Source: Epiperipatus broadwayi (Eukaryota; Onychophora; Udeonychophora; Euonychophora; Peripatidae). Taken from it: a stretch of DNA of 64,000 nt. Below are positions 1 through 10,974 of the stretch, piece by piece (the stretch's first letter is position 1; each line of letters begins with the position of its first letter). The notes below the pieces were generated by a model. That model was given only the letters and a program-made list of their open reading frames with translations, had not been told where the DNA came from and made no database searches. Both the position numbers and the translations under genes were made by a program. The stretch is from positions 15,743,490 to 15,807,489 of the forward strand of contig JAQFVV010012400.1 of assembly GCA_028023455.1 (NCBI GenBank), in the 5' to 3' direction.

Positions 1-213
1 GACCACCACACAGAACAGCAGCACCATCGAGGTAGCGAAGCCACCCGTGTTACTGAGTTCGAACATAGTTTATCGGTTCCACAATACAATCCACGAAACA
101 ACGCATCTGATGCGACATTAGTAAATATTTCCTTAGGCACAGTGGTCAGGGATATGCAAGAGATTCATGATTTTATTCTCGAGTTAGCCAATAATCAAAC
201 TAATATTAATTAA
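1..213 (+). CDS. 3' end of an unidentified open reading frame (partial)
   Basis: Frame 1 is open from the window edge for 70 codons and stops at TAA (211-213). Codon use is much less AT-rich than in the surrounding DNA, and the translation is Gln/His/Asn-rich at its start, then mixed, ending in LELANNQTNIN. I recognise no domain. The edge cuts the 5' part. It could be the last exon of a host gene or the end of a transposon ORF such as a MADF/Myb-like accessory protein; that is only a guess. No polyadenylation signal obviously belongs to it. Confidence 0.35.
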   Translation, partial: DHHTEQQHHRGSEATRVTEFEHSLSVPQYNPRNNASDATLVNISLGTVVRDMQEIHDFILELANNQTNIN

Positions 214-349
214 ACATTCATATTTACATAATCGATGAAATATTATATAGAATGGGTATCGAATAAATGAAACGTAACTGCAGACGTATAGTTTAAAATT
301 ATTTATTCACACATTTTAATAAGAAAATCATTTACTAATAATATTTTAT

Positions 350-575
350 GGATTCAAAGCTTCATTAGCGGGATTTGCAATACTATTATATTTTAAAGAA
401 TACATTTATTTATTTATACATTATTTTATATTGAGGACTTCAGTAGCGGTATTTCCGATACTGTAATGTTTACAAAACGAATACATTTATTTGTTTCGAC
501 CTTATTTTATCTTGAGGACCTCAGTAACGGTATTTCCGATACTGTAATGTTTACAAAGGGAATTCACTTATTTGA
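350..575. repeat. short tandem repeat, about 81-bp period, three copies
   Basis: Copies starting near 350, 431 and 512 share a core reading TTGAGGACYTCAGTARCGG followed by TATTTCCGATACTGTAATG and an ACATTTATTTR run. Copies 2 and 3 are nearly identical; copy 1 is diverged. It lies just after the unidentified ORF end and may be its 3' UTR or part of an LTR. Confidence 0.7.
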
Positions 576-856
576 AGGCTTAATCTAGCTACCTAAAATT
601 CTCGAGTAAGTATTTCTAATGCATGCCTTGGGGAATTGATACCTTTGCAATGCAAGAGTCTAAAGTAAGATTTAAGAGTAGCGGCGGACATATATTTATT
701 TAATTAAAATATTTATTTTATGACTAAGGGCAAACATTTATTTGAGAGTGAATTATGAAGATAATGCGGAGGCGGAATGATATATAGAATAATAAAATTA
801 AGTAAAAGAACACGTGGTACGCTTTAGAAAGGCGATATGGAATGGCAGTATATTGA

Positions 857-1087
857 AACTGCAATGCCGCGAATGAGTTTATAAGACTGTCGGGCTGGTC
901 TCTGCCTCGGCCCGACGAAGTAAGGTGTCACATAAGCATAACCAGGGACAAGCAGTACGTGTCGCAATTTGCCGGCTGGCTGCATGACATTGTCAAATCC
1001 TACGGGAGCACCCATTATGCCCGCTTGTGTAGGACGACTGGGGTTAATTTCAACCCTGAAGAATCCGGAATATTTACGGCGGAATAG
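857..1087 (+). other. GC-richer segment open on both strands; coding strand uncertain
   Basis: On the plus strand 857-1084 is open for 76 codons, ending at TAG (1085-1087), with a varied translation containing SQFAGWLHDIVKSYGS. On the minus strand 824 to about 1105 is also open, with a TTTTAAAG splice-acceptor-like site at its upstream edge (about 1106). Neither translation matches a family I know. Base composition here is close to 50% GC against roughly 27% around it, so a recently acquired or constrained sequence is plausible. Confidence 0.3.
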
Positions 1088-4074
1088 ATCATCGCGTCTT
1101 TAAAACGTAACACATGTATAAGTATAAACGATTATGATAAGATTTAAATAGATTTCTAATTCGGCCCTACATTATCAACATTTACTAAAGAACGTTGGTG
1201 ACTCTCAAAGAAATGTAATTTTCTGGAATTATTCATGATGATTTAATAAATACAAAACATATATAAATTGGGAATTATTGTAACTAATATGTCAGCCATT
1301 TGCGAAGTAGTAGACCCCTGCATTACAATAAATGATGCATTGAATGCATGTCGATTTATATGAAAGTTAAGTTAGTTATGAAAGCAAATATTAATGAAAA
1401 TTTGACACGCATTCATTGTTCCAAGCGATCATAGATTTAAACTTTGAAAATTGAGACAATTATGAGCATGCAATAATTAAATAATAACTATAGATAAAAT
1501 GTAGATTTGAGAAATACGCACCCAAGAAAGATAGAGTGAGGTAAGCTAGATTATTAGAGAAATTTACACATTAAATTAATTATTCAATTTTAGTTATACA
1601 AATGGTAGTTTTTACATTTTATAATTTAGATAAATATGAAGAAGAGCTATAGCATATTATTAGAGTACTCTAGAGTTTGAACACAGACAGGGATCTGTTT
1701 TATAAGAAGTTTTCTGATTCCATTAGTTTAGCAGCAAAAAGTTCACGAGTGGCAATTCTTTCTTGTATTTAGATATTTCATTTACTTTCACAGCAGCAGC
1801 AGCTTTCTCATTTATTTCAGGCAGCAGATCTTCATGGTGAATTTATGACGGGCAATGGAAAGTTCGGCATCCGATAGGCCATCTCCCGATGGAGAATAAT
1901 CTAGGTGCTTTACTCGGTCATACCTTGGCAGGAACAAATTATTTTTATATTTTTGGAGACTCTCAGTGATCGAGAGCAAAGCTAAAGTTTAAGTGAATGT
2001 CTCCAGCAAGTCTAAGATGGCCTCTTTTTTTATCTTGATCTTTCACATTTTTGTTAAGGTATTTTTAGGTCCTACTTAATCTGCCCTGAGGATAATCAAT
2101 GCATTTTGTTAGTTTTAATTATAGAAAGCTGTCGTTCTATTGTTTACATTTTACATTTACTAATTACATTTTGGGGAATTTTTCTTTAATTAATCTATTA
2201 TCTATCATTGACCGATGCTTTTAAATTTCAAAGACAAAAAGGGAACATAAGATTATTTTAACTTTAAATTAAATATTACATCAGATTTTTTTAGAATTAT
2301 TATTAAACGAAATTTAAACAAAGCAATAAATACGAACTTTATAATCCAAAATAAATGATTAAAATTATACAAAATTATATAACTAAAAGAAATCTAAATT
2401 ATATTATTTTATCACTATTTATTGCCTTTAATTTGAGATCGAAATGTGTGCGTGTTTATGCTGAATTCTACATATATTTATACATTTTTAATATTGCTAC
2501 ACACACAATTCGATACCAAAAAGTTTAAATTTGGGCGAGATAGACCGGTCAGTGAGAGACGATAGAAAAAGGTGAACCTTAAGATTCGAATACGAATCTT
2601 GCTGTTTCAATATATATAAATTAGAAATATATGTTAATAATCAGCTGCATTATATTTTATTTTTATTCTACTAACACATGCAAAGCTATATGAAATAATA
2701 ATATATAAGTTTCCAATGGAGGTTAAAAATATCTACAAATGTTTATAAAAATGCATTACAATAGGTATTTTTCTCTGTTGTGATATCTCATGTATTATTG
2801 TTTTGTGTAAATATTATTAAATACATTATATGCATTTGATTTTTAATCTAATAATGCATTCTTTTTATTTTATCAAAACAAAGACCTGATTCAATCACAA
2901 TAAGACTAATTAAATTAATTCAACTTATTATATTTGTATAAGAATTGAAATGCTTTAAATTGAGATTTTTTTATTATTATATAATTTTAATAATTGTTCA
3001 AACAACTTAAATTAAAAATTTTAAAAAGGCTTTAAACTTAATCATAAACAGTTCAATTTTTTTTCTTCTGAAAATTAATTACCATGTATTGATTTGATCA
3101 TTTTCTGGAGTTTTTCTATTTCTTATTTAAATATTTATTTCACTATTTAAAACATATCATTTTGTTCCTCTGTTTTTTATAATTGTCTTTGTAGAATTAT
3201 ACAATTCACAATAACGTTAGTTTTTAATCATTTTCCCATGTTTTTGTTGTTTTTCTGATAATTTTTTTTTCATATTACCAAGATGATATATCCTTAAATC
3301 CCTTTTTTTATATAACTTTTTTTGCCATTTCAAACACATTTTCTTTTGTCATCATTAGTTTTATTTTTCTATATCATATTATGAAATTCCACATTTTTAG
3401 ATGATGTACTGTTGAATTACTGATTTTGTTTTGCTATATATGGTTAGAAAATATTTTATATTTTTATTAATCTCATTTAAGCCTGAGCCATCTTCAAAAT
3501 CTTTTAATGTTTTAAAACAATTTATGACTATTAGGTTAAATTCCTTTGGTATTTCTGAAAATCAGTGCTATAATTTTTTATTAGTCTTTTTAATATCTAG
3601 CTTTCTAACTTTTCAATAACAAATATTTTATATCTTACTAATTGGTGTTCATTTGCCACAATATATATATATACTTTCTGTAGTTTATGTCTGAAAAATT
3701 TGTGCTCCTCTGTATATTTGCTTTTGGGAATATTGTATTTTTGATATTTTTTAAAATTTTATTTCTTCAAATGTTCACTTAACCTATCATTTAGATTATA
3801 ATTATTATAATCACAATATCAGTTTAGACATATTTCCATAATTTTTTATCATTATACTTCATCTATTATGTTTGACAACTACTTTAGTTCATTGTTTTTT
3901 TATAGTTTTTTAAGTAGTATATGACACTTTTTTCACATCAATCCAGAAAATTTTTAAATATTATTTTTTTGCATCTTTAATTTGTTTCTAAATTTTATAT
4001 GTATATATACAGTATCTTTTATTTTTAAACATGATAATATATATATTTTTTGTAATGTATTTTAAGAAAATCAG
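1088..4074. other. AT-rich DNA without a recognised gene
   Basis: Mostly simple AT-rich sequence. A GC-richer patch at 1720-1925 reads on the minus strand as two short frames joined by a frameshift (one contains LDYSPSGDGLSDAELS, the other EDLLPEINEKAAAAVKVNE). That looks like decayed coding DNA of unknown origin. Upstream exons of the KNL2-like gene could be hidden here, but I see no SANTA domain. Confidence 0.4.
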
Positions 4075-4218
4075 ATGAGACTAGATTTAAATACCCTCGC
4101 TACCAGTAGAAGTGGTCGTAAAATATTGCCTCCATTAGCATTTTGGTCTGGGCAAAGAACTCCTACCGCATTAAATTTGGATGTCAAATATGATTTTGAT
4201 AATTCTGATATATTTGAG
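4075..4218 (+). CDS. KNL2: KNL2/MIS18BP1 homologue, exon with CENP-C-like motif
   Basis: This 48-codon exon is preceded by an AG at 4073-4074 and followed by a GT donor at 4219. It encodes SRSGRKILPPLAFWSGQR, a close fit to the CENP-C-like motif (R-x-S-x-R, proline-rich stretch, aromatic-Trp, x3, R) found in KNL2/M18BP1 of many animals and plants, which binds CENP-A nucleosomes at centromeres. The phase-0 donor joins in frame to the exon at 20275 (giving DIFE-IEHSN). A stronger donor, GTAAGT at 4223, would join equally well to an acceptor four bases further in at 20279 (giving DIFEV-K-HSN); the sequence alone cannot decide. The intron that follows is 16 kb. The ATG at 4075 is internal, not the start of the protein. 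Upstream exons, including the SANTA domain, lie outside the visible part. Confidence 0.8.
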
Positions 4219-5993
4219 GTTAGTAAGTTTGCATTTGTTTCTATATTTAGGCTAGAATTGTAATTTATTTGTTTTTTGCTTTATTTAATATTATTTTTGA
4301 AATCTGAGTAATACCATCTCCCTCTTTTTTTTTTTTGAGTTTCTCTATCTTAATAAGGAGTTGTAGTTTTAATTCTTTTATATAATTTTATTTTTGTTTT
4401 GTTTGATTATTTATCAATATAACTGTAAATTGATTATATCAAATAGTTATCTGTTTAGTGCTAAATAAGATAAAATTTAATTAAATAAATAGAAATTTTC
4501 ATTGGTTAAGCACAATTTTGTTTTTAACTGAAATGGGAAAAAAAGTTATATCAAGTGCTAAATATTTTTTTTTTGTTTATATAATTTAAATTCATTCATA
4601 TTTTTTCTTGTTTGTTGTTGTGTTTGATATGTGTTAAAGTTAAATTGGTCTTTTTTTACCCCCAAAGTTTGAACAATGATATAATTTATACCATCATCAT
4701 TATTTTCCACCATTATTGATCCACTATATTATGAAGGTTTACCAATTTAGTTTCTGCAATCTTTAACCTGTCTTCTCCACAAAACAACAGCAAACTTACT
4801 TATTTCATCCATCTATCTCACATGTGGTCTCTTTCTCAGTTTTTACAATGTTTTGAAATCTAGTTTAAAGATATCTATTATCATCCCTTCTAGCAATTTG
4901 CCCATTTTTTCAATGATACCAGTAATATCTGTTATCTAATCCATGTCTTTCATTTTTGATTCTTTTTTGCTACTCCTAATATATATATATCTTCATACTT
5001 CATTGAGTGGTCTGAAGTCTGTGTATTCTGCTTCAGTTAGAGTCATAAAGACTTGATAAAACACATTTATTAAAAATCTTCTTTTTCAAATCACATAGGC
5101 ACCCTTTCTTTTAATGTTAAGTTATTTCTACTAAAAACATTTATGTTTCTATTTGTATTAATAATTTGACTAAGGCATTTGTAGTTATTAACTTTTTCTG
5201 ATTTATCACTATCAATTTATTTTCTTCTTTTGAGAAAATGCATTGAACATTATTTCAGACTTTTTAGTATTTATCTTTAGTCCTATTCTTATTTTCATCT
5301 GATAACTCTTGCAAAAACAATTATATTGTCTGCAAAATCTGGATAACTTAAATAATCTCTATTTAATTTTATTCCTTTAACTTCTCATTTTAATTCACAA
5401 AATATTTCTTGTAAAACTTCTGTAAAAAGTTTTGGAAATATGGAACCATCCTGTCATAAACCCATTTCACTGTTAATCTTAATATCATTATGTAATCCAT
5501 TACTATTGCATTTTGATAAATATTCTTCAGAATATGATGTTTTAACCACTGTAGAAATGTTTATAGGATCAAATGCCTTCATTAATCTGAAAATTCAAAA
5601 TGTAATAGCAACTTATATTCATTGTCCTTTTTATAACTTCTCTCTATATTTGGATGTGATCTATTGTGTTAAAATCACTATTAAATCCAGTTTTTTTTTT
5701 TTTATGGTTAAAGTTTGCAATAGATGAGTTATAATTATTTTTGTAATAACATATAAAAGACTAATAGATCTGTAATTTCTAATATCTTTATCATCTTTTT
5801 AAATATCATTATTACATTATTCCAATCATCTGGTACCTCTATATCGTTTAGACATCTGGTATATAACTTTGCCAATAATTTTTTTATTTCTTCATCAGTT
5901 TCTTTTAAGATTTCAATTATAATTTCATCATTATCTGGAGTTTTTTTTTCTTCATAGATGTATTTGCATGATCACTTCTTAATTTAAAATGCT

Positions 5994-6305
5994 AAACATC
6001 AGATGATTGCCATTCTTTATTCTTAAACAAGCTGTTTACACAGAGGCTAAACTCTCCATACAGTAGCACCACTTAGTGCAAACCAGAATAATAAATGGAT
6101 GCAAGAAGGTTTGTGCATAAAGATCTAAGTGCACTGCTTTCAGATCCAAGGCTCTTCACTGATGAAATCCATATGCTAGAAACTACTCTGGGGATATTGG
6201 ATGAGTATGTAGTAGATAGGGATTTTATGCACAAACCATCTTGCATCCATAGATTACTCTGGTTTGTTTGAGTGGTGCTACTGTATGGAGAGTTTAGTCT
6301 CTGTA
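5994..6305. mobile_element. foldback element carrying a hammerhead motif, flanked by 15-bp target-site duplications
   Basis: The direct repeat TTAATTTAAAATGCT flanks the element at 5979-5993 and 6306-6320. Inside are imperfect inverted arms at about 6037-6122 and 6219-6303, both ending in the sequence around CTCTCCATACAGTAGCACCA. A plus-strand hammerhead-like core lies between the arms. The element interrupts the decayed RTE reverse transcriptase, so it is younger than that LINE. A 15-bp duplication fits target-primed reverse transcription better than a cut-and-paste transposon. Confidence 0.7.
6154..6193 (+). ncRNA. hammerhead ribozyme-like motif (partly decayed)
   Basis: CTGATGA (6159-6165) and GAAAC (6179-6183) match the hammerhead core. 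Stem I is CTTCA (6154-6158) with TGGGG (6189-6193), using G-U pairs, and the cleavage triplet would be CUC ending at 6188. The 13 bases between the two core blocks pair poorly, so stem II looks damaged. The layout agrees block by block with the better copies at 6600-6639 (minus) and 47609-47647. Confidence 0.5.
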
Positions 6306-6599
6306 TTAATTTAAAATGCTGAGTAATTCAGAAGATGTACTGATTGTAGAGAATTTTGTCTTGTTTTTTAATTGCTATATAATTCTTTATAGAACTCATC
6401 CATGATGTTATCCCTTTTTAGTAATATTATAGTTCTAACTTTTCTTTTTATTGCAGAAATAAATTTTCTATCAATTCTAAGTTGTTATTTTATATTTTTG
6501 AGACTTTTATTTTTTTATATAGCTTTTTTTTGCTAATTCATAATTGTTATATATAGAGCTAGCAAAGCAAGCTTTTAACAAGCTTTGAGAATATCCTCA

Positions 6600-6639
6600 A
6601 CCCCAGACCAGTTTCTGCTTCTAGTGTCATCAATGAGGT
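6600..6639 (-). ncRNA. hammerhead ribozyme motif, type I, one core substitution
   Basis: On the minus strand the order is ACCTCA (stem I), TTGATGA (core, first C changed to T), an 11-base stem II region that pairs weakly, GAAAC, a minimal stem III, GTC cleavage triplet, then TGGGGT, which pairs with ACCTCA over six positions including one G-U. Cleavage would fall between 6606 and 6605. The core substitution should reduce or abolish activity. Confidence 0.6.
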
Positions 6640-6945
6640 GCTAGGATATTCATTAGATTCTAATGTATAACTATTGAGAAGAAAATCTGAAACTTTCAGA
6701 CATTCATATGTCTAAAAATCTAGCTATCTAACTCAAATAGCCATATGGGACTGAACTAAATTCAGATACATCCTATATTAATAGCTTCAGCAATATAAAA
6801 TTGCCAAAGCCTTAATAGCAAAAAATAAAAAGATAAAAAATCAAGTCAGATGTCATATGACCTAATTTTAATAAAGTTCGTATTTACAAATGTTATATGT
6901 AGAGCTCACAAAACATGCTCTTAACAAGCTTTGAGAATATCCTCA

Positions 6946-6985
6946 ACTCCAGACTGGTTTCTGCATCTAGTGTCGTCAGTGAGGT
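6946..6985 (-). ncRNA. hammerhead ribozyme motif, type I, core intact
   Basis: On the minus strand: ACCTCA, CTGACGA (allowed CUGANGA with N = C), 11 bases of weak stem II, GAAAC, short stem III, GTC, then TGGAGT. Stem I has one mismatch in six. It sits 346 bp from the previous copy, in tandem on the same strand, which defines the unit length of this cluster. Confidence 0.65.
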
Positions 6986-8605
6986 GCCAGGATATTCATT
7001 AGATTAAAAATACTAGGAAGAAAATCTGAAACTTTCAGACATACATATGTCTAAAAATTCAACTATTTAACTCAAATAGCCATATGGGACTGAACTAAAT
7101 TTAGATACACCATATATTAATAGCTTTAGCAATATAAAATCGCCAAAGCCGTAATAGCAAAAAATCAAAAGCTAGATGCAGAAACTGGTCTGGGGTTGAG
7201 GATATTCTCAAAACTTGTTAAGAACTTGTTTTGCGAGCTCTATATATAACATTTGTAAATACAAGCTTTATTAAAAATAGGTCATGTGACATCTGACTTG
7301 ATTTTTTTATCATTTTATTTTTTGCTATTAAGGCTTTGGCGATTTTATATTGCTAAAGCTTTTAATATATGGTGTATCTGAACTTATTTCAGTTCTATAT
7401 GGCTATTTGAGTTAGATAACTGGATTTTTAGACGTATGGATGTCTGAAAGTTTCAGATTTTTTTTCTCAATAGTTATACATTAGATAAAGTGCTAGGCTT
7501 GTTCTAGTATTTTTAATTTAATTCACAATTATATTTTCTTATATCATTTTTAGCATTTTTTACACCATTTTACAAAACCAAATATTCATTTATTTTTAAT
7601 GGTTTATTTTTATACATTTTAATATTCTTTTTTTTTTTTTTTCATACATTGTTTTGTCTTGATGCTTTTTTGTACCAGCTATCTTTGTTGCAATTTTTAA
7701 ATGTATATCAGTTATTTTCTTATTGATTCTGTTCAAATCTGAATCGTATTTAAAATCTGTTAATATTTGAAAACGATTTACAAGTTCTAATTTAAATTTC
7801 TGAAGATTAGGAATATCAATTATGAATATTATTTTTCTTAAAAATTTTTGTCTGTAGTTTTGCATTAATATGTATCCTACATCTCATGAATTGATGATCA
7901 CTTCTTGTGTTGAATTTATTAAGAACATTTAAATCTTTAAATACATATTTTCTGTTAGTCAAAACATAATCCAATTCTGCTCTATCTTTAATTGGATGAT
8001 TTCTTATCTATTTCCTTTTAGCATTTTTGTCAAAGAAAGAATTCATAATACAAAGTTTTTGTTTTTCAACTTCATAAATCTATGTCCTCTCTTGTTCTAT
8101 TGCCATAACCAAATTTACCAAAAGCATTTTTATTTTGCAATTGTTTATCAATTTTATCATTGATGTCTCCTGTCACAATTTTAAAATGTTGTTTGATCTG
8201 ATCATAAGGCTTTTGTATTTCCATATAAAAACTTTTATCATGATGTGAATTTGTTGGAGCATAAGTGTGAATTATCTGTATTTGGTATCTTCTATTAAAT
8301 TGAATAACTAATCTTACCATTCTGTCTGATACACCATCAATCGCCACAATGTTTCTTTACTTTTTATTTATAATGAATCCATTCAGCCTGTGTTATATGT
8401 ATTTGGCCTTTATAGTAAAATACATGTTCATATTTTAAATCAATTATCTCTTCACCTTTTCCTCTTACTTCACAAAATCCAACAATATCCTATTTTATAT
8501 TAAACAGTGCTTCCAATTCATACAATCTTCCTGTATTTGAAAGTGATCTGCAGTTATAACTACCTAAATAAAATGTTCATCATTAAATGGCAGCCTAGAT
8601 TTGCA

Positions 8606-9519
8606 ATCAAAGGGTTTTTAGTTACCTCTGCCTTCACCCATCATCTTTTGCCTTTGCTAGTGACTTTACAATCTTTTGGGAATAAGGTCCATAATTTAGT
8701 TTTATCTGTCATGATTTGTAAATATGTATTTTTTTTTAAAAAAGTTTATTCACGCATACATGCATTCTGCCTTTAAGAAAACAATTTTTATTTCAGTTAA
8801 GAACTATCAGGCAACTGAGAAGAAAGACCATGAAGTTTTTTGATCTTAAACTCAGCCAATAAACTTACTACATCGGATGATGCTCATCAATGAGTATCTC
8901 ATCTATGTTCATATATAATAATAAGAGCAGCACTGAAAGGAATGTATGGAGTGAACTATAGGAATGTGCCTGATCAGTTGTTTAAAGGTCTCAAAGAGGA
9001 ATCAAAAGTGATTCTTTCACTTAACAACAAACTTCTTTCTGCAACCAATAATTTATATACTTATATAAATCCCCCCTCCCCCATTTAAATTAGTATTTGA
9101 TCTGGTGAATGTTTAATTTATTATAATGTTGCAAATAAATATTTCTGCCTAAGAATAGCTATCATAGTAAATAGCATATTTAAAATGTTTATGTTGAAAT
9201 AAAATCTTATAACAGATGTAAATTGCTTTAATTGTATTTTGAAAATATATTTATTTAAATTATCTAGAATTATGTATTATAGGAAATTATAATATCTAGT
9301 TTTATTTTAATTATAATTATCCTAATTTTAACAGCAATATTATGTGACATTGATTACTAAATTTTACAATAGATGATGCTAGCGTAGAATGAAGAGAATA
9401 GTGACATTTTAAACATATATATATATATTGTGTTTATTGTAATGAGATCTTAAAAACTAAGACATTCATAAGATTAGTTGGATTTTAAGAAGTTTGCTAA
9501 TATATATTTTTTTAATTTA
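8606..9519. other. intron DNA, no gene recognised
   Basis: AT-rich intron sequence between the RTE and CR1-like LINEs. It includes a C-rich tract near 9068 and several TA runs. I see no coding, RNA or repeat structure I can name. Confidence 0.5.
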
Positions 9520-9707
9520 AGTGAGAGAGTGATTCATTTTGAGAAAGAGGAGTAAGGGTTGAGGTGTGAGTTTTAAGGGAACACATATTTCTTGTTCTCC
9601 ATTATAAAAAAAAAAAAAAAAATTATCTAAAGAGGTTTGGAGAGTAGTAGAAAAATCATAAATTTAAATATAGAGTAGGGAAATTGGAAAAATAAGGAAA
9701 TATGAAC

Positions 9708-9857
9708 TGCACGTGTATATTATAATGTACATATGAGAGTCAGAAGGAAACTAGGCATGCTTTGATTGCGTGTACAGTATGTGATAAGGTTTTCTATATG
9801 AAGTGCTTAAATAAAACTAGGAATGATGTAAAAGGTGTATGGTTGTGTAGATCGTGT
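9708..9857 (+). pseudogene. CR1-like ORF1, PHD-type zinc finger
   Basis: The frame from 9708 reads C-T-C, a stop (TAA near 9723), C, about 12 residues, then HALIACTVCDKVFYMKCL and, after about 12 residues, WLCRSC. The spacing of Cys and His residues is that of the PHD finger found at the start of CR1-group ORF1 proteins, where it may bind protein or nucleic acid during retrotransposition. One in-frame stop breaks it. Confidence 0.6.
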
Positions 9858-9955
9858 ATAAATGTGTTAAAAGAGGTGAAAAAATGGTTTTTAAGCATAG
9901 ATAGTTTAAAGATAAAGTCCGAGAAGTTGAGGGAAATGTAGATAAGGATAATAGA

Positions 9956-10680
9956 ATGGAGTATATGTTTAGTAGAGTGATAAGAAATAAAGGTGATAAA
10001 ATAAGTAGTGCAATGGGGATAGTTAGCCAAAGAATAAAGAAAATAGAGGAAGAGGTAAAAGATGTAGAAGTAAAATTAAAAGTGTTAGATATGAAGTGTG
10101 AGCAGACCAAGGAATTAATGAATAGAAACAATAAGAAAGAAATGGATAAAGAAGTTCAGAAAGTTAAAGAAAATGTTAAAGATGAAATTGGAAAAATAAA
10201 CTATGAGACAGTCTTGATAGGGGACTCTCTAATTAGAGGATGTTGAAATGTAATTGCAAGGGAAAATACAAATAAATGTGTAAGAATGTTTGCCTGGAGC
10301 TAGAATTAGTGATGTTACATATAAGGTAAATAAACAGGGGAGGAGAGATATTAGTGTTCTGGTGGGGACAAATAATTTGTCAGAGCCATCGGAGAGAGTA
10401 ATGTGTGAGCACAAAGAATTGATTAGTAGTTTGAATAAGGTTAAAAGAAGACTAGGAATAGTTGGATTACTACCAAGATTTGACAGTAGGTATATGTTAG
10501 ATAGGGCATGTTCTATAAATGAAATATTGGGAAAAATATGCAATAGAAATAATGTTATGTTTGTGGATGTGTAAGATTTTTTTATTAGTAAGAGAGAGTA
10601 ATACAGTAAAGATGGATTGCATTTAGCAAAACAAGGAAATGAAGTATTAGGGGGCTTGATTTATGAAAAATATTATATTT
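9956..10680 (+). pseudogene. CR1-like ORF1, coiled coil and SGNH/GDSL esterase
   Basis: A Lys/Glu-rich segment from 9956 to about 10200 (heptad-like, for example RIKKIEEEVKDVEVKLKVLD) predicts a coiled coil. It runs into VLIGDSLIRGC, the GDS block I of SGNH esterases, where it hits a stop. In other frames follow MPGARISDVTYKVN, VLVGTNNLSEPS (block III GxN type), a GLLPRFDSR block and finally DGLHLAKQGNEVLGGLI near 10613-10665, which holds the catalytic Asp and His motif. All four esterase blocks are thus visible, spread over at least three frames. Confidence 0.7.
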
Positions 10681-10974
10681 CTGAAAACTTATAAAGGAGG
10701 CTAGCGTTTTAAATTATAGTATTAGCAAAAAGAATGTTAAGAATGAATGGAATGTAAGAAGTAAAGAAAGGGTAGCTTATCTAGATGTAGATATGGAAAG
10801 GGAATGGATCAGCAAAACTAATGATAAACAAACTAACTACAAATATAATAGAAAAGAAAGAGTTAATAGAATTTATAAAAGGACTGAAAAAAATTGTAAA
10901 AATTGGATATTTAAATATGCAAAGTAATAGGAAACTAGAAAAATGATTAGAATTAAACAAAGCAGTTAAAAATG

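Larger units (their letters stand above)
6546..7519. mobile_element. cluster of hammerhead repeat units (family A): two tandem on minus, one inverted on plus
   Basis: Two units of about 346 bp run on the minus strand (about 6546-7165) and meet a truncated plus-strand unit (about 7170-7515) head to head. Each unit has the family A landmarks seen in the 48-51 kb array: the block reading on its own strand as TATATGG then a TATTTGAGTTRGATARCTGG box, a GTCTGAAA-TTTCAGAT hairpin, and a GTCATGTGA or GTCATATGA box. Minus-strand units end in a hammerhead. Flanks share a diverged possible target-site duplication (AATTCATAATT at 6535-6545, AATTCACAATT at 7520-7530). The plus unit begins within the hammerhead stem II. 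Confidence 0.7.
4640..8605 (-). mobile_element. RTE-type LINE relic, endonuclease plus decayed reverse transcriptase
   Basis: Reading leftwards from 8605, the minus strand encodes an apurinic-type endonuclease of the kind often labelled craniofacial development protein 2-like. Visible blocks are GRLYELEALF, DIVGFCEVRGKGEEIIDL, GVSDRMVRLVIQFNRRYQIQ, HTYAPTNS, VTGDINDKID and FGKFGYGNR (8072-8590), then ELDYVLTN and NKFNTRSDHQFMRCRI (7860-8010). The reverse transcriptase part (about 5000-6450) is badly decayed but keeps an FADNI remnant of the FADD catalytic motif and a downstream INTKKSEIMFN block near 5220-5340. The far C terminus, with TDITGIIEKMGKL and a WRRQVKDC-like block, is at 4690-4950. 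Many stops and frameshifts make it inactive. It lies antisense to the host gene in the 16-kb intron and is split by insertions at 5994-6305 and 6546-7519. Confidence 0.75.

Noticed and set aside
10229-10543. 104-codon minus-strand ORF
   Set aside because: Antisense shadow of the CR1-like esterase region, which has the recognisable catalytic blocks on the plus strand.
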